Shown here one piece after another: positions 8,190-16,796 of a stretch of 64,000 nt of DNA. The stretch covers positions 2,108,001 to 2,172,000 of the forward strand of contig NZ_JADBED010000001.1 of assembly GCF_014873955.1 (NCBI RefSeq), given 5' to 3'. The position numbers and the translations under genes are program-made. How positions within the stretch are numbered: the stretch's first letter is position 1; each line of letters starts with the position of its first letter. The notes beneath the pieces are model-generated. The model did no database searches. It was given only the letters and a program-made list of their open reading frames with translations, and was not told where the DNA came from. Source of the stretch: Nesterenkonia lutea (GTDB lineage: Bacteria > Actinomycetota > Actinomycetes > Actinomycetales > Micrococcaceae).

Positions 8190-8567
8190 CTGGCAATCAT
8201 CTTGAACGCCCTGGCCCTCGCCGCAGCGGCATTCCTCATCCCCGGCATCTACGTGGACGGCGCTGAGCAGGGCACCGGAGCGACGATCCTGGCCTTCCTG
8301 TTCGTCGGGGCGGTCTTCGGGCTGGTCAATGTGATCATCAAACCGATCATCTCGCTGCTCTCGCTGCCCATCACCTGCCTGACCCTCGGCCTCTTCGCCG
8401 TGGTCATCAACGCCGGGATGCTGATGCTCACCGCTTGGCTGACCTCCTGGGTTCCGGTGCACTTCGTGGTCGAGGACTTCTTCTTCAGCGCGGTCCTGGG
8501 ATCCATCGTGGTCTCTCTGGTCTCAGCGCTGCTGAACCGGTTCATCCTGCGCCCCCTCGACGCCTAG
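8178..8567 (+). CDS. phage holin family membrane protein (4 TM)
   Basis: The 129-residue protein is almost entirely hydrophobic with four predicted membrane segments, starting VRILLAIILNALALAAAAFL. Segments FGLVNVIIKPIISLLSLPIT and LGLFAVVINAGMLMLTAWL are typical of the 'phage holin family' (DUF of the Mycobacteriales and Micrococcales), whose cellular role is unknown and which is not phage-borne here. GTG 8178 is chosen because the family starts at M/V-RIL and the sequence upstream is not membrane-like. The 3' end overlaps the convergent hydrolase gene by 45 bp. Confidence 0.78.
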   Translation: MRILLAIILNALALAAAAFLIPGIYVDGAEQGTGATILAFLFVGAVFGLVNVIIKPIISLLSLPITCLTLGLFAVVINAGMLMLTAWLTSWVPVHFVVEDFFFSAVLGSIVVSLVSALLNRFILRPLDA

Positions 8568-10025
8568 TCCAAGCTCCCCTTCGCCCGGCTGCAGCTTCGC
8601 TGCGAGCTCGGCGACGGCCTCCTCCACCTCTCGTGTCCCCTGGGCATCCCACTGGGTGGAGTACACCGTGGCCCGGTGCTCGCCGCGCACCTGCTGCGTC
8701 AGCTCCTGGAGATGCTCCTGCGCTCCGGCGTCGAGATGAGCGGCGGGATCGGCCTCCAGACGTCGGATCGCCTCGGTGTTGTGGTCGTAGCCGTGGCTCT
8801 GCCCGAAGATGCCGCCCGGCTCGCCCTGGGGCGCCTGGTGCTCATAGCGGATCTCCACGCGCGATGCGGAGAGCTGACTCTGCTCGCCCATCAGCCGCGG
8901 CACCGGGTCATTGACGTCCTGGAAGCTCGTGGTCCTGACTCCGGGGCTGATCGGGCCCTCCCTGCCCGGTGCGCCCACGGTGACCACATCCGTGATGCGG
9001 TATTTCCTTGCGAGGACGCCGCCGGCGGCGATGTTGAGCGCGTGCAGACCTCCCTGTGAATACCCGGAGATGACCAGCTCATCACCGGGCTGCGCCCCTG
9101 AGCGCTGCAGGGCCTCCTCGATGACGCCCTGCAGGTGCGAGGAGTCATTGGTGACGGCATCCGCCAGGCTGTTCAGTCCTCGTCCTGCGCTGAGATCAAG
9201 CTCCCCCTCGGCGAGGTCCTGCAGATCCATCTCCGCCAGACCCTCGGGAAGCTCGAGCCCGGGGATGTGCACCCTATGCACCCTGGTCCCCGATCGTGCG
9301 GTCGAGGAGATGCTGAAGTCACCATGCCGGGCCACCTCGGCATGGGCCTCGAGGTAGTCCGCGACCTGAGCAGAGCGCCTCGGGGCGAGCCGACGGGCGC
9401 CCGGGTCCAGCGACTGGCTGCTGGCTCTCGAGCTGCGGCGCACCTTCTCCAGCGCCGCCTGCGCCACGAGTCCTCCGGCTTCGCTCGAGGCGCGCAGCGC
9501 CGGTCGCCTCCTGGCCAGCGCGGTGAAGAGAAGGACGCCGCTGTGTCCGAGGTTGACCGCAGCGGTGCGCGCCCAGGCGTCCGCGACTGCCCTGTCTCCT
9601 TCCGGGTGGAGCACGTGGGGATACACCGCTGGGTACTGGCCGAGGTGGCGCGCCGCTCCAAGCCAGTGCACCACCAGGGATTCGGTGTCGCGGTAGCTCT
9701 CGTGTGCGCGCTCCACCGCTTCGGAGGTCTCCTCCATGGCCCGGGAGCCCGTGAGCATCTGCGCGGTGCTGACGCCGAGCCGAGCACAAAAGATCGGGAC
9801 CCTCCAGTGGGGCACACACCCTGCCGCCGTGCCGAGGAGCTCTTCGCCCATGCCGGCCAGCGCGTGCCCCTGCTCTTCGGCGATGGCGGCCGCATCCTGG
9901 AGTCGCCGCGAACCAAGCTGCAGGGTCTCCAGCACCAGATTCGCCTGCGTGGGTCCCCCATAGGAATGGACCCTGAAATCGCGCGGCTGCGGAGTGCCGA
10001 ACTGATCGGGTCTGAGGATGTACAC
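8523..10025 (-). CDS. alpha/beta-hydrolase (lipase-like) with helical N-terminal region
   Basis: The 500-residue product has an alpha-helical N-terminal half (about 1-200, alanine/glutamate-rich) and a C-terminal hydrolase domain. The nucleophile elbow is ISGYSQGG with S323. A likely acid lies in FQDVNDPVPRL and the likely histidine in FGQSHGYDHN, completing a serine-hydrolase triad. No signal peptide is seen. The start is GTG 10025, with CGGAGAATC upstream. It lies 10 bp after the stop of a WXG100-like gene in the same direction, so the pair looks like one operon. By analogy with WXG100-linked effectors it might be exported by a type VII-like route, but this is inference and no secretion genes are in the window. 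Confidence 0.7.
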   Translation of the reverse strand: MYILRPDQFGTPQPRDFRVHSYGGPTQANLVLETLQLGSRRLQDAAAIAEEQGHALAGMGEELLGTAAGCVPHWRVPIFCARLGVSTAQMLTGSRAMEETSEAVERAHESYRDTESLVVHWLGAARHLGQYPAVYPHVLHPEGDRAVADAWARTAAVNLGHSGVLLFTALARRRPALRASSEAGGLVAQAALEKVRRSSRASSQSLDPGARRLAPRRSAQVADYLEAHAEVARHGDFSISSTARSGTRVHRVHIPGLELPEGLAEMDLQDLAEGELDLSAGRGLNSLADAVTNDSSHLQGVIEEALQRSGAQPGDELVISGYSQGGLHALNIAAGGVLARKYRITDVVTVGAPGREGPISPGVRTTSFQDVNDPVPRLMGEQSQLSASRVEIRYEHQAPQGEPGGIFGQSHGYDHNTEAIRRLEADPAAHLDAGAQEHLQELTQQVRGEHRATVYSTQWDAQGTREVEEAVAELAAKLQPGEGELGLGVEGAQDEPVQQR

Positions 10026-10035
10026 GATTCTCCGT

Positions 10036-10524
10036 TCAGCCGGCTGAGCCGGTCTGCATGCCCATCAGTCGCACGGGCAGACCGCCGTGATCCCTGAGAA
10101 ACCGAAGGAAGCTCTCGGCGCTGTCCCCGGCGCCGCGAGCGCGCCTGAGCAGATCCTCAAGGCCCGGGTCAGCCAGGCCCGAAGCAGCCAGGTTCGGGGC
10201 AGCGCCGGCCAGGGCGGCGATCGCCGCCGCCAGCGTGCGGGCGAGGCGCGCATGCTCCGCCAGCTCGCCCGCGATCGTCCTCGCGCTGCCTGCCAGCTCC
10301 GCGACCGACTCCTGTCTCTCCCGCGCGAGCCTGACGTGATGGAAGGTCATCGCCGTGAACGCCTGACCGGCGGGAGAGTCCCAGCGCACGCTGTCTGCGG
10401 AGGCGAAGACGGCGCCGAGACAATCCTCGCCACGCATCGCCACCACATCGAGTCGCGTGGCGAACTGCTCAAACTGACCCGCCGCCGCCTCCAGCTGCTG
10501 TGCCGCCGGTGAGAACCCGAACAT
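10036..10524 (-). CDS. WXG100-like small helical protein
   Basis: The 162-residue protein is predicted to be mostly helical. Its centre reads SVRWDSPAGQAFTAM, a form of the W-x-G turn seen in actinobacterial WXG100 relatives, with long amphipathic helices on each side. It is longer than the classic 100 residues, and the extra C-terminal part is alanine-rich. GGGAGGA lies just 6 nt before ATG 10524; an ATG at 10530 overlaps that ribosome site and is less likely. It is the first gene before the hydrolase at 8523-10025. Family membership rests on the motif and helical pattern only. Confidence 0.55.
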   Translation of the reverse strand: MFGFSPAAQQLEAAAGQFEQFATRLDVVAMRGEDCLGAVFASADSVRWDSPAGQAFTAMTFHHVRLARERQESVAELAGSARTIAGELAEHARLARTLAAAIAALAGAAPNLAASGLADPGLEDLLRRARGAGDSAESFLRFLRDHGGLPVRLMGMQTGSAG

Positions 10525-10670
10525 CTGCATTCCTCCCTGCCTGCTGACCTCACAGCCCCTGTCGTGCTCGTAATCTATGCGGCCCGGAAGCGGAGCGGCG
10601 CCCGCCTGCAGCGCTCGTGGAGAGTCGACCGGGCCGGCGTCGTCGACCGTGTCCTGGGGAAAACTCATGA

Positions 10671-10676
10671 AAGAAT
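10671..10676 (+). promoter_or_regulatory. -10-like element, possible leaderless purB start
   Basis: AAGAAT is followed by six bases and ATG 10683. It departs from TANNNT at the first base, so it is weaker than the other examples. No good Shine-Dalgarno site competes with it. Confidence 0.3.
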
Positions 10677-10682
10677 CAGCCC

Positions 10683-12188
10683 ATGGTCACCTCCTCCTCC
10701 ACTGCCGCCTCCCCCGAGAATTCGCACAGCGAGAACCAGAACAGCGAGAATCAGAACAGCGAGGATCAGCACGGCGCGCGCCGCATCAGCCTTGCTGATG
10801 CAGAGCCGCAGATCGCCCTCGGGGCCTTGGATGGCCGGTATCGCAGCGCAGTGGCCCCGCTGGTGGACCATCTCTCCGAAGCGGCGCTGAACCGCAATCG
10901 TCTGCACGTGGAGATCGAGTGGTTCATCCACCTGTGCACCGAGGAGGTGCTCCCCGGGCTGCCGCGGCTGAGCGAGGAACAGCTGCGCGGGCTGCGCCGG
11001 ATCGTGACCAGCTTCGGTTCGGCCGAGCTGGCCGAGCTCGGCGCCATCGAGGCCGAGACCCTGCATGACGTCAAGGCGGTGGAGTACTTCATCGCACGCC
11101 GGCTTCCCGGACTGGGCCTGGGCGAGCTGACTCCGCTGGTGCATTTCGCCTGCACCAGCGAAGACATCAACAACCTCTCCTACGCCGTGGGGATCCGTGA
11201 CGCGGTGGAGCAGGTCTGGCTTCCCGCCGCGCACACGGCGGTGGAGGGTCTGGCCGAGCTGGCCCAGAACTCCGCGCAGGTGGCGATGCTCGCGCGAACC
11301 CATGGCCAGCCCGCCACACCGACCACCCTGGGCAAGGAGATCGCCGTCTTCGTGCACCGTCTGCGCCGACAGCTGCGCCGGATCGAGTCCCAGGAGTTCC
11401 TGGGCAAGCTCAACGGCGCTACCGGCACCTACGCGGCCCACCTCGCGGCCGCTCCCGAGGCTGACTGGCCGGCCGTGGCTCAGGGTTTCGTGGAGAAGCT
11501 GGGGCTGACCTTCAACCCGCTGACCACGCAGATCGAGTCCCATGACTTCCAGGCGGAGCTCTACGCCGACATGGCACGCTTCAACCGGATCCTGCACGGG
11601 CTGTGCGTGGACGTGTGGAGCTACATCTCCATCGGCTTCTTCCGCCAGATCCCGGTGGCAGGCGCGACCGGATCCTCGACCATGCCGCACAAGGTCAACC
11701 CCATCCGCTTCGAGAATGCCGAGGCGAACCTGGAGATCTCCAATGCGCTGCTCGACGCCCTGGGCTCGACCCTGGTGGAGTCCCGCTGGCAGCGCGATCT
11801 CACCGACTCCTCGGGACAGCGCAACATCGGCACCGGAATCGGACACTCGGTTCTAGCGCTGAGCAACGTGAGCAAAGGGCTGAAACAGCTTGCGGTGGCC
11901 GAAGAGGTCATCGCCGCCGACCTCGACGCGAACTGGGAGGTCCTCGGCGAGGCGATCCAGACGGTCATGCGCGCCGAGGCAGTGGCCGGGGTTCCGGGCA
12001 TGGAGAACCCCTACGAGCGGCTCAAGGAGCTCACCCGCGGACGTCGGGTGGACGCGCAGAAGCTCGAGGAGTTCGTCACCGGACTGGGACTGAGCGAGCA
12101 GGCGCAGCGGCGCCTGGCGCAGCTGACCCCCGCGGCGTACACCGGGCTGGCGGCCCGGCTGGCGGAGGACTTCGCGCCGCGCAGCTGA
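10683..12188 (+). CDS. purB: adenylosuccinate lyase
   Basis: The 501-residue protein contains the fumarase/aspartase superfamily signature GSSTMPHKVNPIRFEN, the active-site segments TSEDINNLSYAV and ARTHGQPATPTTLGKE, and an N-terminal ALDGRYR. It cleaves SAICAR and adenylosuccinate in purine synthesis, in the cytoplasm. The length fits the E. coli-type PurB plus about 33 extra residues. Those extra residues are serine/asparagine/glutamate-rich and arise from a 15-bp tandem repeat. Translation could begin at ATG 10683 as called. I see no later start that keeps the conserved IALGALDGRYR. Confidence 0.93.
   Translation: MVTSSSTAASPENSHSENQNSENQNSEDQHGARRISLADAEPQIALGALDGRYRSAVAPLVDHLSEAALNRNRLHVEIEWFIHLCTEEVLPGLPRLSEEQLRGLRRIVTSFGSAELAELGAIEAETLHDVKAVEYFIARRLPGLGLGELTPLVHFACTSEDINNLSYAVGIRDAVEQVWLPAAHTAVEGLAELAQNSAQVAMLARTHGQPATPTTLGKEIAVFVHRLRRQLRRIESQEFLGKLNGATGTYAAHLAAAPEADWPAVAQGFVEKLGLTFNPLTTQIESHDFQAELYADMARFNRILHGLCVDVWSYISIGFFRQIPVAGATGSSTMPHKVNPIRFENAEANLEISNALLDALGSTLVESRWQRDLTDSSGQRNIGTGIGHSVLALSNVSKGLKQLAVAEEVIAADLDANWEVLGEAIQTVMRAEAVAGVPGMENPYERLKELTRGRRVDAQKLEEFVTGLGLSEQAQRRLAQLTPAAYTGLAARLAEDFAPRS
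10716..10775 (+). repeat. four imperfect 15-bp tandem repeats within purB
   Basis: Units at 10716, 10731, 10746 and 10761 encode ENSHS, ENQNS, ENQNS and EDQHG. The consensus is gagaaYcagaacagc. The array makes up most of the non-conserved N-terminal tail of PurB and keeps the reading frame. Confidence 0.85.
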
Positions 12189-12306
12189 AGCACAGCCGTG
12201 CCGTGGACCCGGCACCAGGGTCTTGGCTCTGCGCACCGCCGCAGATGAGAATGAGCGCGTCCCATACACACGGTGCGGTCTGCACCCTGGTGGAGAGAGG
12301 CTCCCC

Positions 12307-12717
12307 ATGACCATTGGTCTGACCCCGTACCTGCAGTTCTCCGGAACGGCGCGCAGCGCGCTCGAGTTCTACCACTCCATCTTTGCCGGAGAGCTCGGCC
12401 TGCTGACCTATGCCGAGGGCATGGGCGCCGAGGATGAGACCCGGGACCTGATCATGCACGGCTCCCTGTTCGTAGACCACGGCATCCACCTCATGGCCGC
12501 CGACGGCCCTGTGGGGGCGCCCAGCGTGCTGGGCACTGTCTCGCTGAGCAACAGCGTCGCCGACGAGGCGGAACACCAGACGCTCGAGCAGTGGTGGGCC
12601 GGGCTCGCCGAAGGCGCGGAGATCAGCGAGCCGCTGGCGAAGGCCCCCTGGGGTGACACCTTCGGGATGCTCACCGACAAGTTCGGTGTGCCCTGGATGT
12701 TCAACGCCGCGCTCTGA
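12307..12717 (+). CDS. VOC family (PhnB/glyoxalase-like) protein
   Basis: The 136-residue protein begins LTPYLQFSGTARSALEFYHSIF, typical of PhnB-like members of the vicinal oxygen chelate superfamily. Later it has DHGIHLMAADGP and a C-terminal AKAPWGDTFGMLTDKFGVPW. Members include bleomycin-resistance and 3-demethylubiquinone-methyltransferase-like proteins; the substrate is unknown. ATG 12307 is preceded by GGAGAGAGG. It is convergent with the carotenoid operon (39 bp between stops). Confidence 0.8.
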   Translation: MTIGLTPYLQFSGTARSALEFYHSIFAGELGLLTYAEGMGAEDETRDLIMHGSLFVDHGIHLMAADGPVGAPSVLGTVSLSNSVADEAEHQTLEQWWAGLAEGAEISEPLAKAPWGDTFGMLTDKFGVPWMFNAAL

Positions 12718-12756
12718 TCGGATGTGGCGACCCAGCGGCTCAGCGGCCGACCGGCT

Positions 12757-13623
12757 TCACCAGAACAGGATCATCATCATGGTGGCGAGGAACCCGCAGC
12801 CGTAGTTCAGCCAGATGAACCGGCGCCAGGCCGCGTTCACCCCGGCCGAGGACTCATCGGTGACGTTCCACCACGGCAGCGAGATGGCGACATAGGGGAT
12901 CACCAGCACGGCCGTCAGCGGGATGGGCCACTGCCCCGCCAGGAGCAGGACCCCCGCTCCCGCCCAGAGCAGCACGGCCATGCGCACGGTGAACCGGGCC
13001 CCGAGCTTGGTGGCCACCGAGCCGATCCCACCCTCGCGGTCCGGCACCACATCCTGCACGGCGCCGAAGGCATGCGCCGCCATGCCCCAGAGGAAGAAGG
13101 CGCTCAGAACGAGCACCACGGTCCCACTCGGGGAGTAGTCCACACGGTCATGGGCCAGCGCGAACCCCACCAGCGCCGGACTGACGAAGTGGGTGCTGGA
13201 GGTCAGCGAATCGATGAAGGGGCGCTCCTTGAAGCGAAGCTTCGGCACCGAGTAGGCGGCCACGGCGAACAGGCTCACCAGCACCGCCGCCCAGGTCGCC
13301 GGCCCGCCCGCACTCATCAGCAGCGCCGCCGCCGGCAGAGTGCTCAGGGCGGAGATCCAGAGCACCGCGGGATGGAGCCGGGGAGCGAGCAGCGCGCCCT
13401 CGATCCCTCCCTTGCGCGGATTGTGCAGGTCGGAGGCGTAGTCAAACACATCGTTGATGCCGTACATCGCGACGTTGTAGGGGATCAGGAAGAACAGCGC
13501 GCCCAGGATCAGCACCCAGTCGATCTCCCTGACCGCGAAGAGATACGCGGCGGCGAAGGGGAACGCGGTGTTGATCCAGCTGAAGGGGCGCGAGGAGACC
13601 AGCAGCTGGCGGATCAGGCTCAT
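12757..13623 (-). CDS. crtEb: lycopene elongase / UbiA-type prenyltransferase
   Basis: The 288-residue membrane protein belongs to the UbiA superfamily. It has NDVFDYASDLHNPRKGG, which holds the Mg-prenyl-diphosphate aspartates, and several membrane helices. CrtEb adds two dimethylallyl units to lycopene to give the C50 carotenoid flavuxanthin. The start overlaps the crtYf stop by four bases. Its position at the end of an idi-crtB-crtI-crtYe-crtYf operon makes this function much more likely than menaquinone synthesis. Confidence 0.88.
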   Translation of the reverse strand: MSLIRQLLVSSRPFSWINTAFPFAAAYLFAVREIDWVLILGALFFLIPYNVAMYGINDVFDYASDLHNPRKGGIEGALLAPRLHPAVLWISALSTLPAAALLMSAGGPATWAAVLVSLFAVAAYSVPKLRFKERPFIDSLTSSTHFVSPALVGFALAHDRVDYSPSGTVVLVLSAFFLWGMAAHAFGAVQDVVPDREGGIGSVATKLGARFTVRMAVLLWAGAGVLLLAGQWPIPLTAVLVIPYVAISLPWWNVTDESSAGVNAAWRRFIWLNYGCGFLATMMMILFW

Positions 13624-13958
13624 CCGTGGTCCTGCCTGGTCTGGGGTTCAGTGCCGAGCTGGACATCCGTGCGGCGACGCGCACGCAGCAGGTGCCAGGC
13701 GGCAGGCAGCAGCAGCACCCCGGCCAGCGGGTAGCTGAAGTCCTCCAGCGGCGCGAGCCCCAGGTAGAGGCCCATCAGGTGCTCATGGCCATAGCGCACG
13801 ATGTCGAGACCGATGATGACGTTGTCGAAGACCGCCGTGAGGATCAGCAGCACCAGCGTCGTGACTCCCACCGCCGCCCAGTGGATCCGGTGACGCAGCG
13901 CCACGGCCGCGAGCACCGCGGGCACCATGAAGGCCAGGCTCAGCCAGAGGTAGGCCAT
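13620..13958 (-). CDS. crtYf: C50 carotenoid epsilon-cyclase subunit
   Basis: The 112-residue protein has three membrane segments and matches one half of the heterodimeric lycopene-cyclase-domain family: MAYLWLSLAFMVPAVLAAVA, then VFDNVIIGLDIVRYGHEHLMG and a conserved PLEDFSYP. Heterodimeric cyclases of this type cyclise both ends of C50 carotenoids to decaprenoxanthin or sarcinaxanthin. The start is ATG 13958, which overlaps the preceding stop by one base (TGATG). Which ring type is made cannot be told from the sequence alone. Confidence 0.85.
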   Translation of the reverse strand: MAYLWLSLAFMVPAVLAAVALRHRIHWAAVGVTTLVLLILTAVFDNVIIGLDIVRYGHEHLMGLYLGLAPLEDFSYPLAGVLLLPAAWHLLRARRRTDVQLGTEPQTRQDHG

Positions 13959-14290
13959 CAGGCGCTCCCCTGCCCGGCGCGGGAGTCCAGCAGCTTGACC
14001 GCGCCGGTGTAGAGGATCATCGTGCACAGGCTCAGGAACGCCAGGAACACCGGCTCCTCGAGCGGCATCTCCGGGGCAAGCATGATGCCGGTCATGTAGG
14101 CGCTGTGGCCCACCAGGAAGATTCCAAGTCCGATTCCCGCGAAGTCCCAGAGCAGGAAGAAGACGAGGCCGACCACGGTCACCACCGCCGCCACGCGCGG
14201 GTCACGGAAGAAGAAGAGCCGAAAACGGCGATCGATCAGCAGCATGCAGGCGGCCGAGAGCAGCAGCCCCACCAGGTAGAGGTATGACAC
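13958..14290 (-). CDS. crtYe: C50 carotenoid epsilon-cyclase subunit
   Basis: The 110-residue protein is the other half of the heterodimeric cyclase. It starts SYLYLVGLLLSAACMLLIDRR, has LLWDFAGIGLGIFLVG and ends APEMPLEEPVFLAFLSLC plus a short tail. The PLEEP motif mirrors the PLEDF motif of crtYf. The start is GTG 14290, two bases after the crtI stop. Confidence 0.85.
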   Translation of the reverse strand: MSYLYLVGLLLSAACMLLIDRRFRLFFFRDPRVAAVVTVVGLVFFLLWDFAGIGLGIFLVGHSAYMTGIMLAPEMPLEEPVFLAFLSLCTMILYTGAVKLLDSRAGQGSA

Positions 14291-14292
14291 GC

Positions 14293-15921
14293 TCAGCCTC
14301 CCGTGCCGGCGTGCGGGACGGCGACCTGGGGCTCGGTGCGCAGCGGGCCGGCGCTGTAGTCCCGGCGCATGTGCTTGAGCACCAGCTCAGCGCTGATCAG
14401 ACACATCGGCACGCCGATGCCCGGCGCCACGGTGCCGCCCGCGTAATAGAGACCGCCCACCTTGGCAGAGGTGTTCTGCGGGCGGAACATCGCGCTCTGT
14501 CGCAGCGTGTGCGCCTGGCCGAGCACCGATCCTCGCCAGGAGTTGTAGTCGGTCGCGAAATCCGCCGGTCCCACCGTGTGGCGCAGCACGATCCGCTCCT
14601 CGAAATCCTCGATGCCGGCCCACGCACCGATCTGTTCGATGGCGGCCTGGGCCACCTGCTCGACGGCGGGGTCACCCCGCCCGTCGGCTCCACCGTGTCC
14701 CAGTGAGACATCAGCCGGCACGGGCACCAGCACGAAGAGGTTCTCGTGATCCTCCGGCGCCAGCCCCGTTTCGCTGGCGCTCGGCCGGCACACATAGGAG
14801 GAGGCAGGGGTGGGCACCGTCGGGTTCGCACCGAAGATGGACTCGAAGTTCGCGGTCCAGTCGCGGGTGAAGAACAGCGAATGGTGGGCCAGCTCGGGAA
14901 GCGTGCCGCGCACTCCGAGCATCACCAGCACCGCACCGGGACCGCTGGTGACCTTCTCCCACCAGGACTCCGGATAGCTTCGATCCTGCTCGGAGAGCAG
15001 CGCGGTCTCGGTGTGGTGCAGATCCGCGGCGGAGACCACATCGTCGGCGTCCTCGGAATGGATCACCCCGTGCTCGTCGCGCCAGCGCACTCCGGTGGCG
15101 ACCCGCCGAGGCCCGCGTCCCAGACGACGACGTCGCGCTGGCGCCGTGACGATCTCGGTCACCTCTGCGCCGGTGATGATCTGGACTCCGGCCTGCTCGG
15201 CGAGCCGGCGGAAGCTGGCAAGGACCTCCCAGAAGCCGCCCAGCGGGTAGCGGACCCCGTCATCGAGGTCCAGGGCGCTCATCAGGTGGTACATCGCCGG
15301 TGCATCCTGGGGTCGCGTGCCCAGAAAGACCGCGGGGTAGCCGAGGATCTGGCGCAGCACGGGATGGCTGAACCGACGCTGCACATGGCGCTCCAGGGAG
15401 GTCAGCAGCAGCCGGGCCAGCTCCGGGCCGGCTGCGAGCACCTCCGGCACCGCCAGGTTGTTCAGCCGCTTGAAGGGGTTGTAGAGGAAACGCCGCTCGG
15501 CGATCTCGGTGGTCCGCCTGGCCGAGGCGATATAGCGATCGAGCCTCGGACCGCTGCCGGGCTCCAGCTCCTCGAAGAGCAGGCGGACTCGATCGGCCCC
15601 CCGCGGGAGGTCCACGGGCGGCGGGGTCGCGCCGCCGGACTCCGGCTCGGAGTAGACCCGGTACGCGGGATCCAGGTCCACCAGGGTGAGCTGCTCCTGC
15701 GTCGTCGTGCCCAGAAGATTGTAGAAGTGCTCGAAGACCGAGGGCATCAGATACCAGGAGGGTCCGGTGTCGAACTGGAAGCCGTCGCGCTCCAGCACCC
15801 CGGCGCGGCCCCCGGTCCGATCACCCTTCTCCAGCACCAGGACCTCATGGCCCTCCCGGGCCAGCAGCGCTGCGGTGGCAAGTCCGGCGACTCCGGCGCC
15901 GATCACGATCGTGCGGGGCAT
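14293..15921 (-). CDS. crtI: phytoene desaturase
   Basis: The 542-residue flavoprotein begins with an FAD-binding Rossmann motif (IVIGAGVAGLATAALLAREG), followed by GGRAGVLERDGFQFDTGPSW. The bacterial-type CrtI C-terminal signature YYAGGTVAPGIGVPMCLISA is intact. It converts phytoene to lycopene in four desaturations, at the membrane. The ATG overlaps the crtB stop by one base (TGATG), which indicates coupled translation. Confidence 0.93.
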   Translation of the reverse strand: MPRTIVIGAGVAGLATAALLAREGHEVLVLEKGDRTGGRAGVLERDGFQFDTGPSWYLMPSVFEHFYNLLGTTTQEQLTLVDLDPAYRVYSEPESGGATPPPVDLPRGADRVRLLFEELEPGSGPRLDRYIASARRTTEIAERRFLYNPFKRLNNLAVPEVLAAGPELARLLLTSLERHVQRRFSHPVLRQILGYPAVFLGTRPQDAPAMYHLMSALDLDDGVRYPLGGFWEVLASFRRLAEQAGVQIITGAEVTEIVTAPARRRRLGRGPRRVATGVRWRDEHGVIHSEDADDVVSAADLHHTETALLSEQDRSYPESWWEKVTSGPGAVLVMLGVRGTLPELAHHSLFFTRDWTANFESIFGANPTVPTPASSYVCRPSASETGLAPEDHENLFVLVPVPADVSLGHGGADGRGDPAVEQVAQAAIEQIGAWAGIEDFEERIVLRHTVGPADFATDYNSWRGSVLGQAHTLRQSAMFRPQNTSAKVGGLYYAGGTVAPGIGVPMCLISAELVLKHMRRDYSAGPLRTEPQVAVPHAGTGG

Positions 15922-16796
15922 CAGTGAGACTCCAGTCGTGTGGTCAGGGCGGCCCGGGCGGCAAGTCCGGCCTTGCGGACGTTGGACACCCGCACCCGGG
16001 TCTCGTAGAGCTCGTGGACCTCGGAGACGGCGATCTTCTCCAGCAGCGCCTCGAAGAGCGCGCAGGCGCTGCGCACCGCGGTCCGGGCGTCCCGCGGCAG
16101 CAGCGGCATCGATGCACGGGCGTCCTCGAGCTGATCACGGACGGCTTCGACCCATTGGTCACGCTGAGCCTCACTCAGTCCCGCGCCGCCGCCGAGGTAG
16201 TCCCGACCGAGCTGATCGGTGTCCTCGGCCAGATCTCGCAGGAAGTTGATGTTCTGGAAGGCCGCCCCCAGCTGGCGGGCCCCGGTGGCCAGGATCTCGC
16301 GGGCGGCGGGGCTGCGCCGCTCCTCGCGGAGGAACACCTGCAGGCACATCAGCCCGATCACCTCGGCGGACCCGTAGACATAGCGGGCGTGCTCTTCAGC
16401 GCCATAGCTGGCAGGTTCCAGATCGGCGCGCATCGAGTCGAAGAAGGGATCGATCAGCTCAGGACCGATCTGCGCCTCGATCGCCGTGCGGGCGAAGGCA
16501 TGCACCACGAGATCCGTGCTGTAGCCGCGTGCGATCGCCGCTCGAGTCTCCGCGGCGTAGCGTTCAAGCGCCTGCGCCTTCTGCTGCGCGTCCAGTCCCG
16601 CTGCGGAGGCGGCCCCGTCCACGACCTCGTCGGCCACTCGGACCAGCGCGTAGAGGCTGCGGATGTGACCGCGGTGCCGCGGTCCCAGCAGCTTGGTGGC
16701 CAGCCCGAAGGAGGTCGAGTAGGAGGAGATGACGCAGTCTGCGGCGGCACGCGCGGCCGCGGTGAAGTGATCGGCCGGATCGGCGGGTGCGCTCAC
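15921..16796 (-). CDS. crtB: phytoene synthase
   Basis: The 291-residue squalene/phytoene synthase has both aspartate-rich motifs: VADEVVDG in the N-terminal half, and NFLRDLAEDTDQLGRD in the C-terminal half. It also has SSYSTSFGLATKLLG near the start. It condenses two geranylgeranyl diphosphates. GTG 16796 overlaps the idi stop by four bases (GTGA), so I prefer it to the longer upstream frame. No geranylgeranyl-diphosphate synthase (crtE) gene lies in the operon. Confidence 0.92.
   Translation of the reverse strand: MSAPADPADHFTAAARAAADCVISSYSTSFGLATKLLGPRHRGHIRSLYALVRVADEVVDGAASAAGLDAQQKAQALERYAAETRAAIARGYSTDLVVHAFARTAIEAQIGPELIDPFFDSMRADLEPASYGAEEHARYVYGSAEVIGLMCLQVFLREERRSPAAREILATGARQLGAAFQNINFLRDLAEDTDQLGRDYLGGGAGLSEAQRDQWVEAVRDQLEDARASMPLLPRDARTAVRSACALFEALLEKIAVSEVHELYETRVRVSNVRKAGLAARAALTTRLESH

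Noticed and set aside
8178..8567. Prophage remnant, because of the holin-family label
   Set aside because: The protein is a chromosomal four-helix family common in actinobacteria, with no phage gene nearby.
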